A stretch of DNA of 51,814 bases from Roseateles sp. (GCA_018780415.1 JADMJQ010000044.1:1-51814); one strand, 5' to 3'. Counted from the first letter of the stretch, positions 17,836-27,210 are shown. Translations and numbers: made by a program. Notes: generated from the sequence alone by a model not told the origin.

Positions 17836-20800
17836 TCATTCCTTCGGCGGCGGCCCCATCAGCACCGCAGTGACCGGGGCGTCACCATTGGCCCAAGCTT
17901 CCCACCCGCGATAGGACCGGATGGCCTGCACTGCTGGGATACCGAACGCTGAGCCCAGCAAGCGAACAATAGCCAGGACTGCCGGCTCGTCGACTTCTCC
18001 CTGGTTGATCTGCTGCGTGGCCTTGCCCAGATCGGTGACGATGCGCCCGACCGGCGGGCCGTTGTACGGAAAGCCGCCGACCAGGCCGGACAGTTCCCGC
18101 ACGCCCACCACCATGCCCAGCAGATAGGACGCTTGCCACCCGGCGAGCTTCTTCAGCCACTTTTCGGGGTCGTCTGCGTCCTCTCCCCGCAATAGCCCGG
18201 TGAGTGCGGCCGGCGCGATAGCAGGAATCACCGTCAGCAGCGCCATATCAGCAAGCCAGCCGGCCACGGCCCTGGGGTTCTTGAAGTCGGTCGCGGACGT
18301 CTTCTCGGTCACCAGATTGACCGTCACCGAAAAGTAACTGTAGAACTGCGTCAGCATGGGGTGCTTTCGCTGCACCTCGGCCAGGTCTTTGATTTGCCCG
18401 CTGCCCTGGCTGCTGATCACCGCCTGGTCGGCCTGAGCAACGGCCGCGCCTTCGTCCAGACCTTGCGCCAGCGCTTGCTCATACCGGCCTATCCAGGTCG
18501 GCACATCGGCGATCTGCTGGCACTTGGTGGTCATGTAGAACAGGCCGGCGTCGATGATCTGCGCGGTCTGCGACTTGCCGCCCACCCGGCCCGAGATCTC
18601 GGTCAGCTCGCGGTTGAAAGTCTTGGCGCGCAGGCGCATGAAATCGCTCTTCTCGTTGATCCAAGACATCGAGCTTTCCAGGCGGGCAGCGTCGCCACCC
18701 CATCGAGCCATGCCGCGCAGCACCGGGCGCACGCCAATTCGCGCCATGCTCTGCGTGAGGCCGAAAGGCTGCATCAGCGCGGTGGTGAAGGACAGGCCCA
18801 TGGTGGCGCGGCTGACGTTGGCGCGCAAATGCAGCAGCGCCTGGTCAATGGCCGTGCCGCTCACCACATCGGCGGTAGCAATGCCTTGCAAGTCATCCTT
18901 GAGCGTGCGGATCACGGCCGGCCCGTAGAAGCTGCGGATTGCGCCGTCTATGGCTTTGCTGCTGAGCAGGCGGTTCGCGTCCACAAGCCACTCCTGCCAA
19001 GCCAGGTTATGCGTCACCTCGGTGATGTGCTGGGTGATGACGCCCAGATCCTTGCGCAGCGGGCGGCCGACAACTTCCTCGGCCCGCGCCTTGGTGAATC
19101 CGCGCCGTGTGGTTGCCCGAACGTAGGCGCCGGCCATCATGTCCTTGGCCACTTGCGCCGCGTCGTGCGCCTCGGCCTTGGCCGAGCGTGCTGTGTCGTA
19201 TTTGGCCGGGTAGTAGCCGCCACGCATGGCCACCTGCGTGCCGTCGCTCGCCGTCGCGGTCCACGGCGTGGCCGCCACCTTGTCCTCGGTGACGCCCGAC
19301 ACGCGCAGTTGCTGGGCCTGGATCTCGGGCCAAAAGCTATCGACGTACTCGTGCACCTGGTTGACGAACTGCAGCTCAACCGGCGTCAGGGTCTTGATGA
19401 TGGCCTGCACCTGGTGCGCCGTCCACCGGTCCCCATCGAGCAGGCGCTGCCGGTTGCCGTCGTTGCCCAAGTTCAGCGCCACCGACAAGCGGCCGGCGCG
19501 GGTGAGGCTGTCGCCAATCTCAGGAATGAACAGCTTGGCGCCGGTCGTGCCGCCTTTCAGCGCCATGATGGGTTTGTAAATCTCGGCCAGGCGCTGGGTG
19601 GCCTTTTCAATCATGACCTCTTCGCGGGTGCCTGCCTCGTTCATGGGCCGCACCAGCGCCGACCAGAGCGGCCCGGCATCCTTGCCCCCGTCCATCTGGT
19701 GCATCAAGCTGCTGATCTTGCGATGCGCTGCGGCCATGCCCTGCAGCCACGGTTTCACGCCTTTCTCGCCTTCCAAGGCCACCGGCCGCCGCTCGCCGCC
19801 GTGCTGCTCGATGCTGGTGGACAAGGCTTCGACGGTTTCGGCAAAGCTGCGCTTGTCGCGCGCTGTGAGCAAGCGTTCCTTGAGTCGGCCCAAGTGCTCG
19901 ATGTTCTTCACCGTGTCGACCAGGCCGCGCAATTCCTCCAGCGTCATGTCCTTGTAGGACTGGCGCTGCGCTTGCGCGAGTAGGCGGTCGTCGATGACCG
20001 GTGCGAAGCCGAGTTCTTCTTGCGAAGTGACCCAAGCGGCCAGCGACTTGCGCCGGTCGATGTCGGTCAGAGATTGGCTGGCGCGCAGATCCACACGCTC
20101 CAGCAGCTGGTCCACCTGATCCGCGTACTCAGGGCCGATGGCCTTGCGTGTGGCGGCGTTGTCAAAGCTGCTCAGGTAGGCAATGGCGTTCTTCACCTCG
20201 GCCAGCGCTGCGGTGGTGGTCTTGCCCAGAACATTCTGCAGGGTCTGCGCCCGCTTGGCATTCGCCGCGCTGGCCAGGTCACCCTTGCGGAAAGCGTTGG
20301 CAGCTTCACGACCGGCCCGAACCTCGGCGGCGCTGAAAATGCCGGGGCGCAGTTCCCGAACCTTGCGCTTGGCCACTGCAGCCTCAGCAAAGGCGCGGGC
20401 TTCGCGAGACACCATCAGCGGCGCGCCCACTGCTCGGGCCAAGGCGTTGGCCTCGGTGGTCAACACCCGGGCGCGGGCGTCGTTTGCGATGGCCTCATGT
20501 GCTGCGCGCTCGACGGCCGCCGCGTTCACGAGCTCGCCGTGCTGCTCCAGCATCAGCTGATCCGTGCGGCCCTCGATCACTGCGGCAGGCTTGTCCAAAG
20601 TGCCCAGCAACTTCAGCAGTTGGTCGCCCGAGCTGAGCCCGTAGGCCTCGGCCACCATGTCGGCCGGCATGGCGTTGGCGTCGTTCGTTGCCAAGCCTTG
20701 CGGGATCTTGCCCACCAGATCGGCGTGATTCGCTTTGATGTCGGGCAGGGACAGCTTGATGGTGTGGCCGTCCTCGGTGTGGCCGCGCGCCAGATCGCGC

Positions 20801-23511
20801 CAAGCGGCGTAAATCGGCAAGCTGTGAATCTCGGCGGCCACCTCGGCCTCGATGGCCGAGCGCTTGGCCTTGGCTTCGGCGTTGGCCTTGCGCACCACCC
20901 GGGCCTTTGAATTCGAGATGAACTGCATATCGCGCAGGCTGGCGGATTGGAGCTGAGCCACAGCGTCCTCGATGGCCTGCTGCCCTTGGGCCTGATAGGT
21001 CGCGAATTCTTCCGCAGACATACCGGCCGCTTGGGCTGTTGCGAACAGCGGAGCGGCGCCGAGTTGGCCCGATGTGCCGGCGATCTGGGCATCTGTTGCC
21101 AGCAGTCGACTCATCACTCCGCGCACCTCGGGGGTGAGTTCAACATTCAAAGCTTCGAGCTTGCGATAGAGCGCCTTCAGCCACCCCCGAAAACGGGCAA
21201 ACATGCCGGCCAGCTCGGCGGTGGGCGCTTTTCCTTCCATCAAGTAACGCTCAAAGCCCCGGGCGAACTGCTCGTGATGCTTGCGCTGCTGGTCCACGGT
21301 CATGCCGCGCCAGGTGCTCAGATCCTTGACACCGAACCAGCCGAGCAGCGCTTGCATGTCACCGCTCACGCCGGCAGGCGCATCGCCGCGCGCAGCCAGG
21401 TCGGTCATGGTGTCCAAGAAGAAATGCCCGCCCTCGTGCAAGAGCGTGGTTAGGTTCGCGTTCTTCAAGAGCGCGATGGTCTTGGTGTTGGGGTTGTAGG
21501 TGCCCAGCGAATCCGGGCCTGGTTGCGCCTCGGGGTTCTGCGAGAACACGCTGCCGGCCGGCGCCGCTTCCAGTTGGGAAACGATGCGGGGCGCCAAGGC
21601 CTTGATTGCTTCCGCGTCAAGCCCTGCGCGGTCTGCCATGGTGCTGATGAATGCACCCATCAAGTCGACATATTGCTGGTTCGCTTGCGGCGTGAACCTG
21701 CCCGCTGCGGTCAGCGCATCGGCCACCTGCTGGCGTGCTTGCATGATCGCCTCGGCGTGCGGGTCACCCGGTAGAGGCTCGCTGGCCATCATCTGGCCCA
21801 CCTCGTCGGGCAGATGCTCGTCGGGCACATAGGCTGCGGCTTCTGCTGCCGACATCGCCTCAGGCGCAACCCGCAAATGCTGCGCCAATTCGGGCACATC
21901 GGCCAGATGCGCGGCGAAGTCGCCGAGCTTGATGGCCAGATCGCCGCCGGCGGCCAAGGCCTCGGGCAACTGCTCGCGGATTGACTCGGGCAAGGCTTCC
22001 AGCATCTGCGGTGTGACCGACTGCGCGAAGGTGTTGGCGTCAATGAAAACTTCTTGATCGGCGGTCGCGGCTTTAGCGAAGTCTGCAAACACGCCAGCAT
22101 CGCGGCCGCGCAGCTTGCTGGCCTTGGCGGCATCCATCACCTTGGCAAGCTCGGCCGCTTGCGTCTTCGCTTCTTGGGCCTGCGCCATGCGCTCACGCAC
22201 CCGGCCACCGGCAACGCTAGCAATTTCAGCGGGCGCGCTGAAGGCTTCGCCGACCACTTCGGCCAGGATCTTGCCCGGGCTGAGTTCCTGACCCGCTGCG
22301 AATGCCCCGCCGGCCTCTCCGACACCACCGAGCACGCCCTGAATGGGGGTCTGGGTGGCGATGTTCGCCAGCTCGCGGCCCACTGGCGCCTTGGCCAGCA
22401 CTTTGCTGGGCAAGAGCAAGCGCCTGGCCAAGCCGCCCGATGCGCCGTCCACTGCGCCGACCACGCCAGCATGCGCCATGGCTTGGGCAGCAGCGCGCCG
22501 CATCAACGCGGGGTTAGCTGCTGCGGCTTTGAGCGAGTCAGCATCGGCGATGTCCACGCCTTCAGCGCCGAGCGCTTCGAGCAGTGACGAGCCGTAATCG
22601 GTGCTGAAGCTGCCGGCGCCCATGGTCAAGGCCTTGGCCGCCGTGCCGCCAGGCATCACTGCTGCAGCTGCTAGTCCGGGCGCATTTTGTACAAGGGACT
22701 CAGGGCCAACGCTGGCGATGAACTTCACCGGGTCAGTCATGAATAAGCGTATTGCTTCGCCGAAGCTCTTGGCCTGCATGACCTGTTGCACCACCTCGGG
22801 CGCGGGATAGTTGGCTTTTTCAGCCTGCGCCGAGGCGATGGTCTGAGCGTTGCCGCTGGCCGCTCGCTGAATGGCTGCACGGTACTCGCCGCGCTGCTCG
22901 GGCGTCATGTACTGCACGCCGGCAGGGTCTTCCATCTCGGGAACACGCCCACCGCTGGCGACTGTGGCCTCGATAAGGTTCAGCGTGGCTAGGCTGGCAG
23001 CGTTGGAGCGCATTGCCGTGGCGCTGGCGTTTTGCTTGAGGCCGGGTATGCCGCGCCGGAAGCTGTTGGCTAAAGTCTCGAACAGGCTCAGGCTGTCGAT
23101 GTCGTCATGTGCCTGGGTAATTGCGAACGGCCGCGCTCGCATGAACCCGGCTAGCTTCGGCGAGGTGGCCAGCTTTGTGTCCGCATCGTCGACAGCCGCC
23201 TGCACCTGCACGTCCCGCAAGTTGCGCAGGATCAAGTCAGCTGGCAGGTCGTAACGCTTGGCTAAGCGGGAGGCTTCGGCGGCCTGATCGGGGTTGACTT
23301 TGACGGCCACGCGCAGCGCATGGCGCGGGCTGGGTCCGACTACGGGGGCGCTTTCCCACGCCGCCCTCTTGGCACCATCCTCTGGGGCAATAGGTGCATC
23401 GCGCCAGCTATCAGATACAAGCTGCGCCGTTGACGGGTCGAAGCCCTTCACTATGGGGTCATTTTCCCAAGCCGCTTTCGGGGCTTCAATTGGATCGGTC
23501 TGCCAGCTCAT
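17836..23511 (-). CDS. Giant polyvalent virion-associated protein with HEGGH motif
   Basis: A 1,891-aa protein. ATG 23511 is preferred because AAGGA stands at good spacing before it. An N-terminal region of short Trp repeats (WQTDPIEAP, WENDPIV, WRDAPIAP, WESAPVV) is followed by Ala-rich helical stretches. A metallopeptidase-like segment contains LLHEGGHFFLD (HExxH at about 692-696), then EQFARGFERYLMEGKAPT. Long charged helices follow, and the last 150 residues are partly hydrophobic (LLTVIPAIAPAALTGLL). The layout matches polyvalent proteins of phages and conjugative elements (large polyvalent-protein-associated domains), thought to enter the host cell with the DNA. A protease domain is inference from one motif. 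It makes up a third of the element. Confidence 0.75.
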   Translation of the reverse strand: MSWQTDPIEAPKAAWENDPIVKGFDPSTAQLVSDSWRDAPIAPEDGAKRAAWESAPVVGPSPRHALRVAVKVNPDQAAEASRLAKRYDLPADLILRNLRDVQVQAAVDDADTKLATSPKLAGFMRARPFAITQAHDDIDSLSLFETLANSFRRGIPGLKQNASATAMRSNAASLATLNLIEATVASGGRVPEMEDPAGVQYMTPEQRGEYRAAIQRAASGNAQTIASAQAEKANYPAPEVVQQVMQAKSFGEAIRLFMTDPVKFIASVGPESLVQNAPGLAAAAVMPGGTAAKALTMGAGSFSTDYGSSLLEALGAEGVDIADADSLKAAAANPALMRRAAAQAMAHAGVVGAVDGASGGLARRLLLPSKVLAKAPVGRELANIATQTPIQGVLGGVGEAGGAFAAGQELSPGKILAEVVGEAFSAPAEIASVAGGRVRERMAQAQEAKTQAAELAKVMDAAKASKLRGRDAGVFADFAKAATADQEVFIDANTFAQSVTPQMLEALPESIREQLPEALAAGGDLAIKLGDFAAHLADVPELAQHLRVAPEAMSAAEAAAYVPDEHLPDEVGQMMASEPLPGDPHAEAIMQARQQVADALTAAGRFTPQANQQYVDLMGAFISTMADRAGLDAEAIKALAPRIVSQLEAAPAGSVFSQNPEAQPGPDSLGTYNPNTKTIALLKNANLTTLLHEGGHFFLDTMTDLAARGDAPAGVSGDMQALLGWFGVKDLSTWRGMTVDQQRKHHEQFARGFERYLMEGKAPTAELAGMFARFRGWLKALYRKLEALNVELTPEVRGVMSRLLATDAQIAGTSGQLGAAPLFATAQAAGMSAEEFATYQAQGQQAIEDAVAQLQSASLRDMQFISNSKARVVRKANAEAKAKRSAIEAEVAAEIHSLPIYAAWRDLARGHTEDGHTIKLSLPDIKANHADLVGKIPQGLATNDANAMPADMVAEAYGLSSGDQLLKLLGTLDKPAAVIEGRTDQLMLEQHGELVNAAAVERAAHEAIANDARARVLTTEANALARAVGAPLMVSREARAFAEAAVAKRKVRELRPGIFSAAEVRAGREAANAFRKGDLASAANAKRAQTLQNVLGKTTTAALAEVKNAIAYLSSFDNAATRKAIGPEYADQVDQLLERVDLRASQSLTDIDRRKSLAAWVTSQEELGFAPVIDDRLLAQAQRQSYKDMTLEELRGLVDTVKNIEHLGRLKERLLTARDKRSFAETVEALSTSIEQHGGERRPVALEGEKGVKPWLQGMAAAHRKISSLMHQMDGGKDAGPLWSALVRPMNEAGTREEVMIEKATQRLAEIYKPIMALKGGTTGAKLFIPEIGDSLTRAGRLSVALNLGNDGNRQRLLDGDRWTAHQVQAIIKTLTPVELQFVNQVHEYVDSFWPEIQAQQLRVSGVTEDKVAATPWTATASDGTQVAMRGGYYPAKYDTARSAKAEAHDAAQVAKDMMAGAYVRATTRRGFTKARAEEVVGRPLRKDLGVITQHITEVTHNLAWQEWLVDANRLLSSKAIDGAIRSFYGPAVIRTLKDDLQGIATADVVSGTAIDQALLHLRANVSRATMGLSFTTALMQPFGLTQSMARIGVRPVLRGMARWGGDAARLESSMSWINEKSDFMRLRAKTFNRELTEISGRVGGKSQTAQIIDAGLFYMTTKCQQIADVPTWIGRYEQALAQGLDEGAAVAQADQAVISSQGSGQIKDLAEVQRKHPMLTQFYSYFSVTVNLVTEKTSATDFKNPRAVAGWLADMALLTVIPAIAPAALTGLLRGEDADDPEKWLKKLAGWQASYLLGMVVGVRELSGLVGGFPYNGPPVGRIVTDLGKATQQINQGEVDEPAVLAIVRLLGSAFGIPAVQAIRSYRGWEAWANGDAPVTAVLMGPPPKE

Positions 23512-23564
23512 TCGGTTTCCTTGTTTTTCAGTGCAAATGTGTCGTAGCGTGTGACTGATTCGCC

Positions 23565-23993
23565 TCAACTACGCTTGGCATGCGCCCGCCACGCAGATGG
23601 GTCGCTAACCAGCGCTACGGACAACTTGCCTCCGCTGAACACGGCGCCACCAACGGTCAGCCGCAGCCCCAGGAAGGCGCCATAAGGGCCAGCAGGAATG
23701 GGCATGCACATCACGAATTGCCCGCGCTGCAAGCGGCCCAGCGCAATGGCACCGGTCGACCCGTGCACGGTAGGGCTGGTGAATGAGCCGTTAGGCGCCG
23801 ATACGATGGATAGGGTGGCGGTCGCAGCGCCCGCGCTGGCGGCGCTCTCGGTGCAGGCGGCCACCAAGAACAGGCCATCGAGCTGGCGGCCGCTCACGCT
23901 TAGGTTGAAGTTGTCACCAAACATGGAGGCGCCGAGCCCGAAGCCGCTCAGGCTCAGTTCGGTGCAAATCTCGTTGCGGCTATCTGTAATCAT
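23565..23993 (-). CDS. Bbp16-like capsid cement protein
   Basis: A 142-aa protein. A predicted beta-rich fold ends RGQFVMCMPIPAGPYGAFLG-LRLTVGG-AVFSGGKLSVALV. This resembles the C-terminal pattern of Bbp16-family capsid decoration proteins of podoviruses (first known in Bordetella phage BPP-1), which bind the outside of the shell and stabilise it. The match is by pattern only. It starts two bases after the scaffold-like gene's stop, so the two form a head-morphogenesis pair, yet no major capsid gene stands next to them. If it works, it would decorate a shell made by another phage. Confidence 0.6.
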   Translation of the reverse strand: MITDSRNEICTELSLSGFGLGASMFGDNFNLSVSGRQLDGLFLVAACTESAASAGAATATLSIVSAPNGSFTSPTVHGSTGAIALGRLQRGQFVMCMPIPAGPYGAFLGLRLTVGGAVFSGGKLSVALVSDPSAWRAHAKRS

Positions 23994-23995
23994 GG

Positions 23996-24601
23996 TCAGC
24001 CCTTCCGTTTCAGCTTGCCACTGGCGATCTGCTCCCTGGCGATGCGCGCGGCCTTCAGCACAATCTCGGGATGGTCACCCAGTCCGGTCTCGTCGAGGAA
24101 CTTGGCCAGGCGCGGATCACGCGACACAAGCAACTTGGCATCGGCAAGCGCCGTGTCAGCGCCTGCACCGAATTCACTCACTAGCGAATCGTGCGAGGCG
24201 GCCTCCCACCGCAAAGATTGGTCTTCGCTTGGAAAGCCCTGGCGGACCGCAAGACCAACAAGGGTCTGCGCCTCGGTCGACGGGATCTCGCAATCGGCGA
24301 GGATGCCGGCCCACTCACGCATCGCTAGTGCCTTGGCGTCGGGCTCCAGGTCGTGCGTGACGGCTTCAAGCGCTGTGCCATAGACCACCTCGTCCTTGAA
24401 CATTTTTCGGGCCGGCTCCAAGTCGCGCAAGGCCTGGACGGCAGGGCTCAGCTCCTCGGGCGCCAGCTCGACCGACCGCATGCTTGGGAAGATTGCATTG
24501 GCGAGCGCGTCCGCATCATCCAAGCCACCATCAGCGACAGGCGCTTCCCCGGTTGATGGGGCCATGCTTGGGTACATCGCGGCGAGCGCATCCTCGTTCA
24601 T
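23996..24601 (-). CDS. Scaffold-like head morphogenesis protein
   Basis: A 201-aa acidic protein starting MNEDALAAMYPSMAPSTG. The C-terminal part, DPRLAKFLDETGLGDHPEIV-LKAARIAREQIASGKLKRKG, matches the pattern common at the end of phage scaffolding and capsid-assembly proteins: a Gly-Leu-Gly-x-His-Pro-Glu turn followed by a basic helix that contacts the coat protein. Scaffolds direct coat subunits into shells of set size and are then lost. It overlaps the upstream coiled-coil gene by 4 bases and is next to the cement gene. A size-redirecting role like that of P4 Sid or PICI CpmB is possible but unproven. Confidence 0.5.
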   Translation of the reverse strand: MNEDALAAMYPSMAPSTGEAPVADGGLDDADALANAIFPSMRSVELAPEELSPAVQALRDLEPARKMFKDEVVYGTALEAVTHDLEPDAKALAMREWAGILADCEIPSTEAQTLVGLAVRQGFPSEDQSLRWEAASHDSLVSEFGAGADTALADAKLLVSRDPRLAKFLDETGLGDHPEIVLKAARIAREQIASGKLKRKG

Positions 24602-25317
24602 GCTTCCCTCGCATCGCGTTCTGCCAAATGCGCGTCAGCGCGATCCAGCGCGCCAGCGATCTGGCTACGAACATCCTTCATGGCCCCTGCGAGCGCAGCC
24701 AACGGATCAGCCCGAAAGTTGTCGCGGCCGGGCCAAGTGATGGACAGCCCACAGGTGGAGAGATCAGGGCCAACACGGCCTAAGCCTGCATTCCAAAAGG
24801 CTGCTGCAACTGCTTCGATCAATGGGCCTCGTGTTGGGTCTGTGACCTGCTCCAGCTGTTCTCGCAGTCGTTGACTGCCGTGCTTCAGATCGGACTCGGC
24901 CTCGCGCGCCAAGCCCACACAAAGTGCGCTGTGATCATCTGCCAGTGCCGCCCAGTTTGCGAGTAACGGACCAAGGCGCTCGATGTGCGCGATGAGCCCG
25001 CCAGCGGCTTCGTCCAGGACTGGCGTCATCTTGACTATCTGCTGCCGCTGTTGCTTGCGTCGCGCCTTACGTTCCACTCGCTCGGCTGCAGCTGCTGCTT
25101 TGGTGGCGTGCTGAGCAGCGGCATCAAGGTGTTGCATTTGCTCGTTGACCTCCGCAAGCGTGCGGCTGGCTTTCGATACTGCTGCAAGCAGAGCCGATTC
25201 CGCCGGTCGTTCAGCTAGCGCCGCATGCGCCGCGTCTAAGTTGTTCTGCGCCTCAGCGCGTTGTTGTTGGACCCGAGTCCGGGCGACAGCTACTTCCTCT
25301 TGCAATGTGGTGGTCAT
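24598..25317 (-). CDS. Coiled-coil hypothetical protein
   Basis: A 239-aa protein I cannot assign. The first 110 residues are Ala/Gln/Glu-rich heptad-like helices (RVQQQRAEAQNNLDAAHAAL to AAAAERVERKARRKQQRQQI), very likely a coiled coil. A more globular half follows with the segment GPDLSTCGLSITWPGRDNFR. The position between the TerS-side genes and the scaffold-like gene suggests a packaging or morphogenesis role. It is coupled to the scaffold gene by ATGA. The ribosome binding site is weak, and 55 bases separate it from the gene before. Confidence 0.65.
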   Translation of the reverse strand: MTTTLQEEVAVARTRVQQQRAEAQNNLDAAHAALAERPAESALLAAVSKASRTLAEVNEQMQHLDAAAQHATKAAAAAERVERKARRKQQRQQIVKMTPVLDEAAGGLIAHIERLGPLLANWAALADDHSALCVGLAREAESDLKHGSQRLREQLEQVTDPTRGPLIEAVAAAFWNAGLGRVGPDLSTCGLSITWPGRDNFRADPLAALAGAMKDVRSQIAGALDRADAHLAERDAREA

Positions 25318-25372
25318 GGTGAGATGCCAGTTGATGGAATGGCTCCATCATCGGCAGCGCTCTGCATCACGG

Positions 25373-25912
25373 CTAGTCCTGCACACGACCCGCACACGGA
25401 TGAAACACGACTACGGCGCCGCTGGGCTTGAACTTGAGATGGCCATCTCTGCCAATGGTCATTCGACGTAGCTCGGCACCTACCTGGGGCCAGCCGGCGC
25501 GCTCGATGTAGACGGCCAATTCGTTCCGCGCGTTGCGTAGCGCATTCACACCGACATCGTGCTCGAAGATGCAACAGGGCAAGTCCTGGCCCATCCACTC
25601 AGGGCCGGTGTACTGCGGATGGATGCCTGGCGGCAGCAACATGCTGGCCGCAAATCGAGCGGCGGCTTCAAGCCGGGTTCGTCTTCCCGATGCAAAGTCC
25701 AATTCGAGCGTTTGGTCGCCTTGGCTGAGCGTCCATCGGCCTGGTGCCACTGCCGCCAGCATCGCCGGGGCTTTCAGGCGATCCATGTGTGCGCGAATGA
25801 CGGTGGTCGCAGCCTTCTTAGCGCGATCAGGCATCCGGGCGGCCTTCATACATTCAAGCACCAGCTCCAGGTCGTGGAGCAGGGCGCGGTCAAGAGTGGT
25901 CGGCGTCGTCAT
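25373..25912 (-). CDS. Hypothetical protein next to TerS-like gene
   Basis: A 179-aa protein of unknown function. It begins with a helical region (MTTPTTLDRALLHDLELVLE), then a mixed region with LLPPGIHPQYTGPEWMGQDL and CIFEHDVGVNALRNARNELA. ATG 25912 lies 23 bases inside the end of the TerS-like gene, with AAGGAGG at good spacing before it, so the overlap is real. No domain was recognised. Its position suggests a packaging or head role. Confidence 0.65.
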   Translation of the reverse strand: MTTPTTLDRALLHDLELVLECMKAARMPDRAKKAATTVIRAHMDRLKAPAMLAAVAPGRWTLSQGDQTLELDFASGRRTRLEAAARFAASMLLPPGIHPQYTGPEWMGQDLPCCIFEHDVGVNALRNARNELAVYIERAGWPQVGAELRRMTIGRDGHLKFKPSGAVVVFHPCAGRVQD

Positions 25913-26486
25913 CTGCAGCCTCCTTGCGCCGTTGGGCCGCTGCCATGATCTGAGCTATGCGAGCCGTCCGGTCAGTGGCGCTTATGCCCACCATGCCGTC
26001 ATCAGCATTGGCCTTCTCGACCGCCGCCTTATTTGCCGCCAGCAGATTGCTTGCCGGCACAAGCGCATCGTTCCCCATCTTGGTCAGCACGCCAACACTT
26101 CTCAGCGTCTTTATAGAGCCCTCGGACAACGGCCCCGAATCATCCACCCTGCACACCTCAGCATTCGCCAGCGCGTGCAGCCTATGGCCGGTCTTGGTCG
26201 CAAGCTCAGCTGCTAACGTATAGCTGTTGCTGATGTTGCGCCACCTATCCGCGATGTTCAGTGCCATGTACTGCTGAGAGACAGGCAGGGCCGCAAGCGC
26301 CTCTCTGGCCTCAACCAGCTTATGAGCCACCGCCTTGATCTGCGGAGTTTGCGGATTTACCCTGCGGCGAATCGCGGCCTCATCAATGTCGAACTCGCGC
26401 GCCAGGGCGCGGGCAGTCTCGCCCTCGGCTGAGCGGCGCTCAACATCCGCCCATTGCTCCGGTGATAGTTTTGATGGTCGTGCCAT
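25890..26486 (-). CDS. Terminase small subunit-like protein
   Basis: A 198-aa protein with an N-terminal helix-turn-helix (MARPSKLSPEQWADVERRSA, then ARALAREFDIDEAAIRRRV), followed by long helices. This is the usual layout of phage small terminases that recognise pac or cos and hand DNA to the large subunit. The region LPVSQQYMALNIADRWRNIS and the segment TLRSVGVLTKMGNDALVPAS are reminiscent of TerS proteins of Burkholderiales phages. No large terminase gene follows. Satellites often carry only a TerS to divert the helper's packaging motor, which fits here. It lies 3 bases after the zinc-ribbon-like gene. Confidence 0.6.
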   Translation of the reverse strand: MARPSKLSPEQWADVERRSAEGETARALAREFDIDEAAIRRRVNPQTPQIKAVAHKLVEAREALAALPVSQQYMALNIADRWRNISNSYTLAAELATKTGHRLHALANAEVCRVDDSGPLSEGSIKTLRSVGVLTKMGNDALVPASNLLAANKAAVEKANADDGMVGISATDRTARIAQIMAAAQRRKEAADDDADHS

Positions 26487-26489
26487 GGG

Positions 26490-26735
26490 CTACGTCCTGC
26501 TCGAGTTGGTTGGAGGCAAACCCAGAGTGGCGCGGAACCGATCCAACGCCGCGCCCTCCGCATCCTCTTCGTGGGTCTTGTGCGAGTCGCAGGCATCGTA
26601 GGAACGGGCCGCCCGCCATCCGCCTCCGCCGAACGGACGGAAAGCGACACCTTTTCCGCACCCGATTTTCACTTCACCATCGAGTACTTTGAATGCGCAG
26701 CAGTTGGCGCAGGAGCGGGTTTGAGGGTTGCTCAC
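26490..26735 (-). CDS. Small cysteine-rich (zinc-ribbon-like) protein
   Basis: An 81-aa protein starting GTG (MSNPQTRSCANCCAFKVLDG). CANCC, a later GCGKG and a C-terminal ACDSHKTHEED give Cys/His pairs that could hold one zinc ion. Small proteins of this form are common in temperate phage genomes, with no known role. The GTG overlaps the upstream stop (GTGA), and the TerS-like gene follows 3 bases on. Confidence 0.6.
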   Translation of the reverse strand: MSNPQTRSCANCCAFKVLDGEVKIGCGKGVAFRPFGGGGWRAARSYDACDSHKTHEEDAEGAALDRFRATLGLPPTNSSRT

Positions 26736-26950
26736 TGGTTCTGCTCCTGCGCCCCAATGAGGAACCGTGCCCGCTCCAGCATGAAGGCGGCGCCTTCGTC
26801 TGAGAGGGTGCTATTGAGGATGGCGCCTTCGGCCGCTACCACTGCTGCCGCTAATCCTGCCCTCTGGTGAGGGGGCAGCATCCTGCAGATAGTCGTCAGG
26901 ACCAAGCTCTGTGCGCTCATCTCCGCGAGGATAGTCTCTTGATCAGTCAT
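26732..26950 (-). CDS. Small hypothetical protein (72 aa)
   Basis: MTDQETILAEMSAQSLVLTT to IGAQEQNQ: an all-helical, slightly acidic protein of unknown function. A GGAG ribosome binding site stands 7 bases before the ATG. It is coupled to the cysteine-rich gene downstream by a 4-base overlap and separated by 65 bases from the gene before. Confidence 0.6.
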   Translation of the reverse strand: MTDQETILAEMSAQSLVLTTICRMLPPHQRAGLAAAVVAAEGAILNSTLSDEGAAFMLERARFLIGAQEQNQ

Positions 26951-27015
26951 TTCGATCTCCGTTAAGTTTCAATGAAAGCAGGCGGCCAGCCTTCAGCGCC
27001 CCTGCAGGTAAGAAA

Positions 27016-27210
27016 TCAGCGCTTCGCCTTGGCCTTCGATATGGCGATGTGCATCGCCCCAATCGCATCGAACGCAGCCGTTGGGTCAGGGCTTGCCATG
27101 GCTTCGCAGTTCAGCGCGAGCGAAACCAACTCGGCAGGCGTTAGGGGCGGCGCCTTTGGCTTCTTGACCATGTCGGCCCAGAATTCACGTCGCTCTCGTT
27201 CACTCATCAT
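27016..27210 (-). CDS. Small hypothetical protein (64 aa)
   Basis: MMSERERREFWADMVKKPKA to SKAKAKR: a short basic helical protein of unknown function. Its ATG overlaps the stop of the gene before (ATGA), which supports it being translated. Confidence 0.55.
   Translation of the reverse strand: MMSERERREFWADMVKKPKAPPLTPAELVSLALNCEAMASPDPTAAFDAIGAMHIAISKAKAKR

Noticed and set aside
18361-19983. A 540-codon plus-strand frame inside the polyvalent gene
   Set aside because: It is His/Arg/Gly-rich, without motifs, and antisense to a long coherent minus-strand protein.
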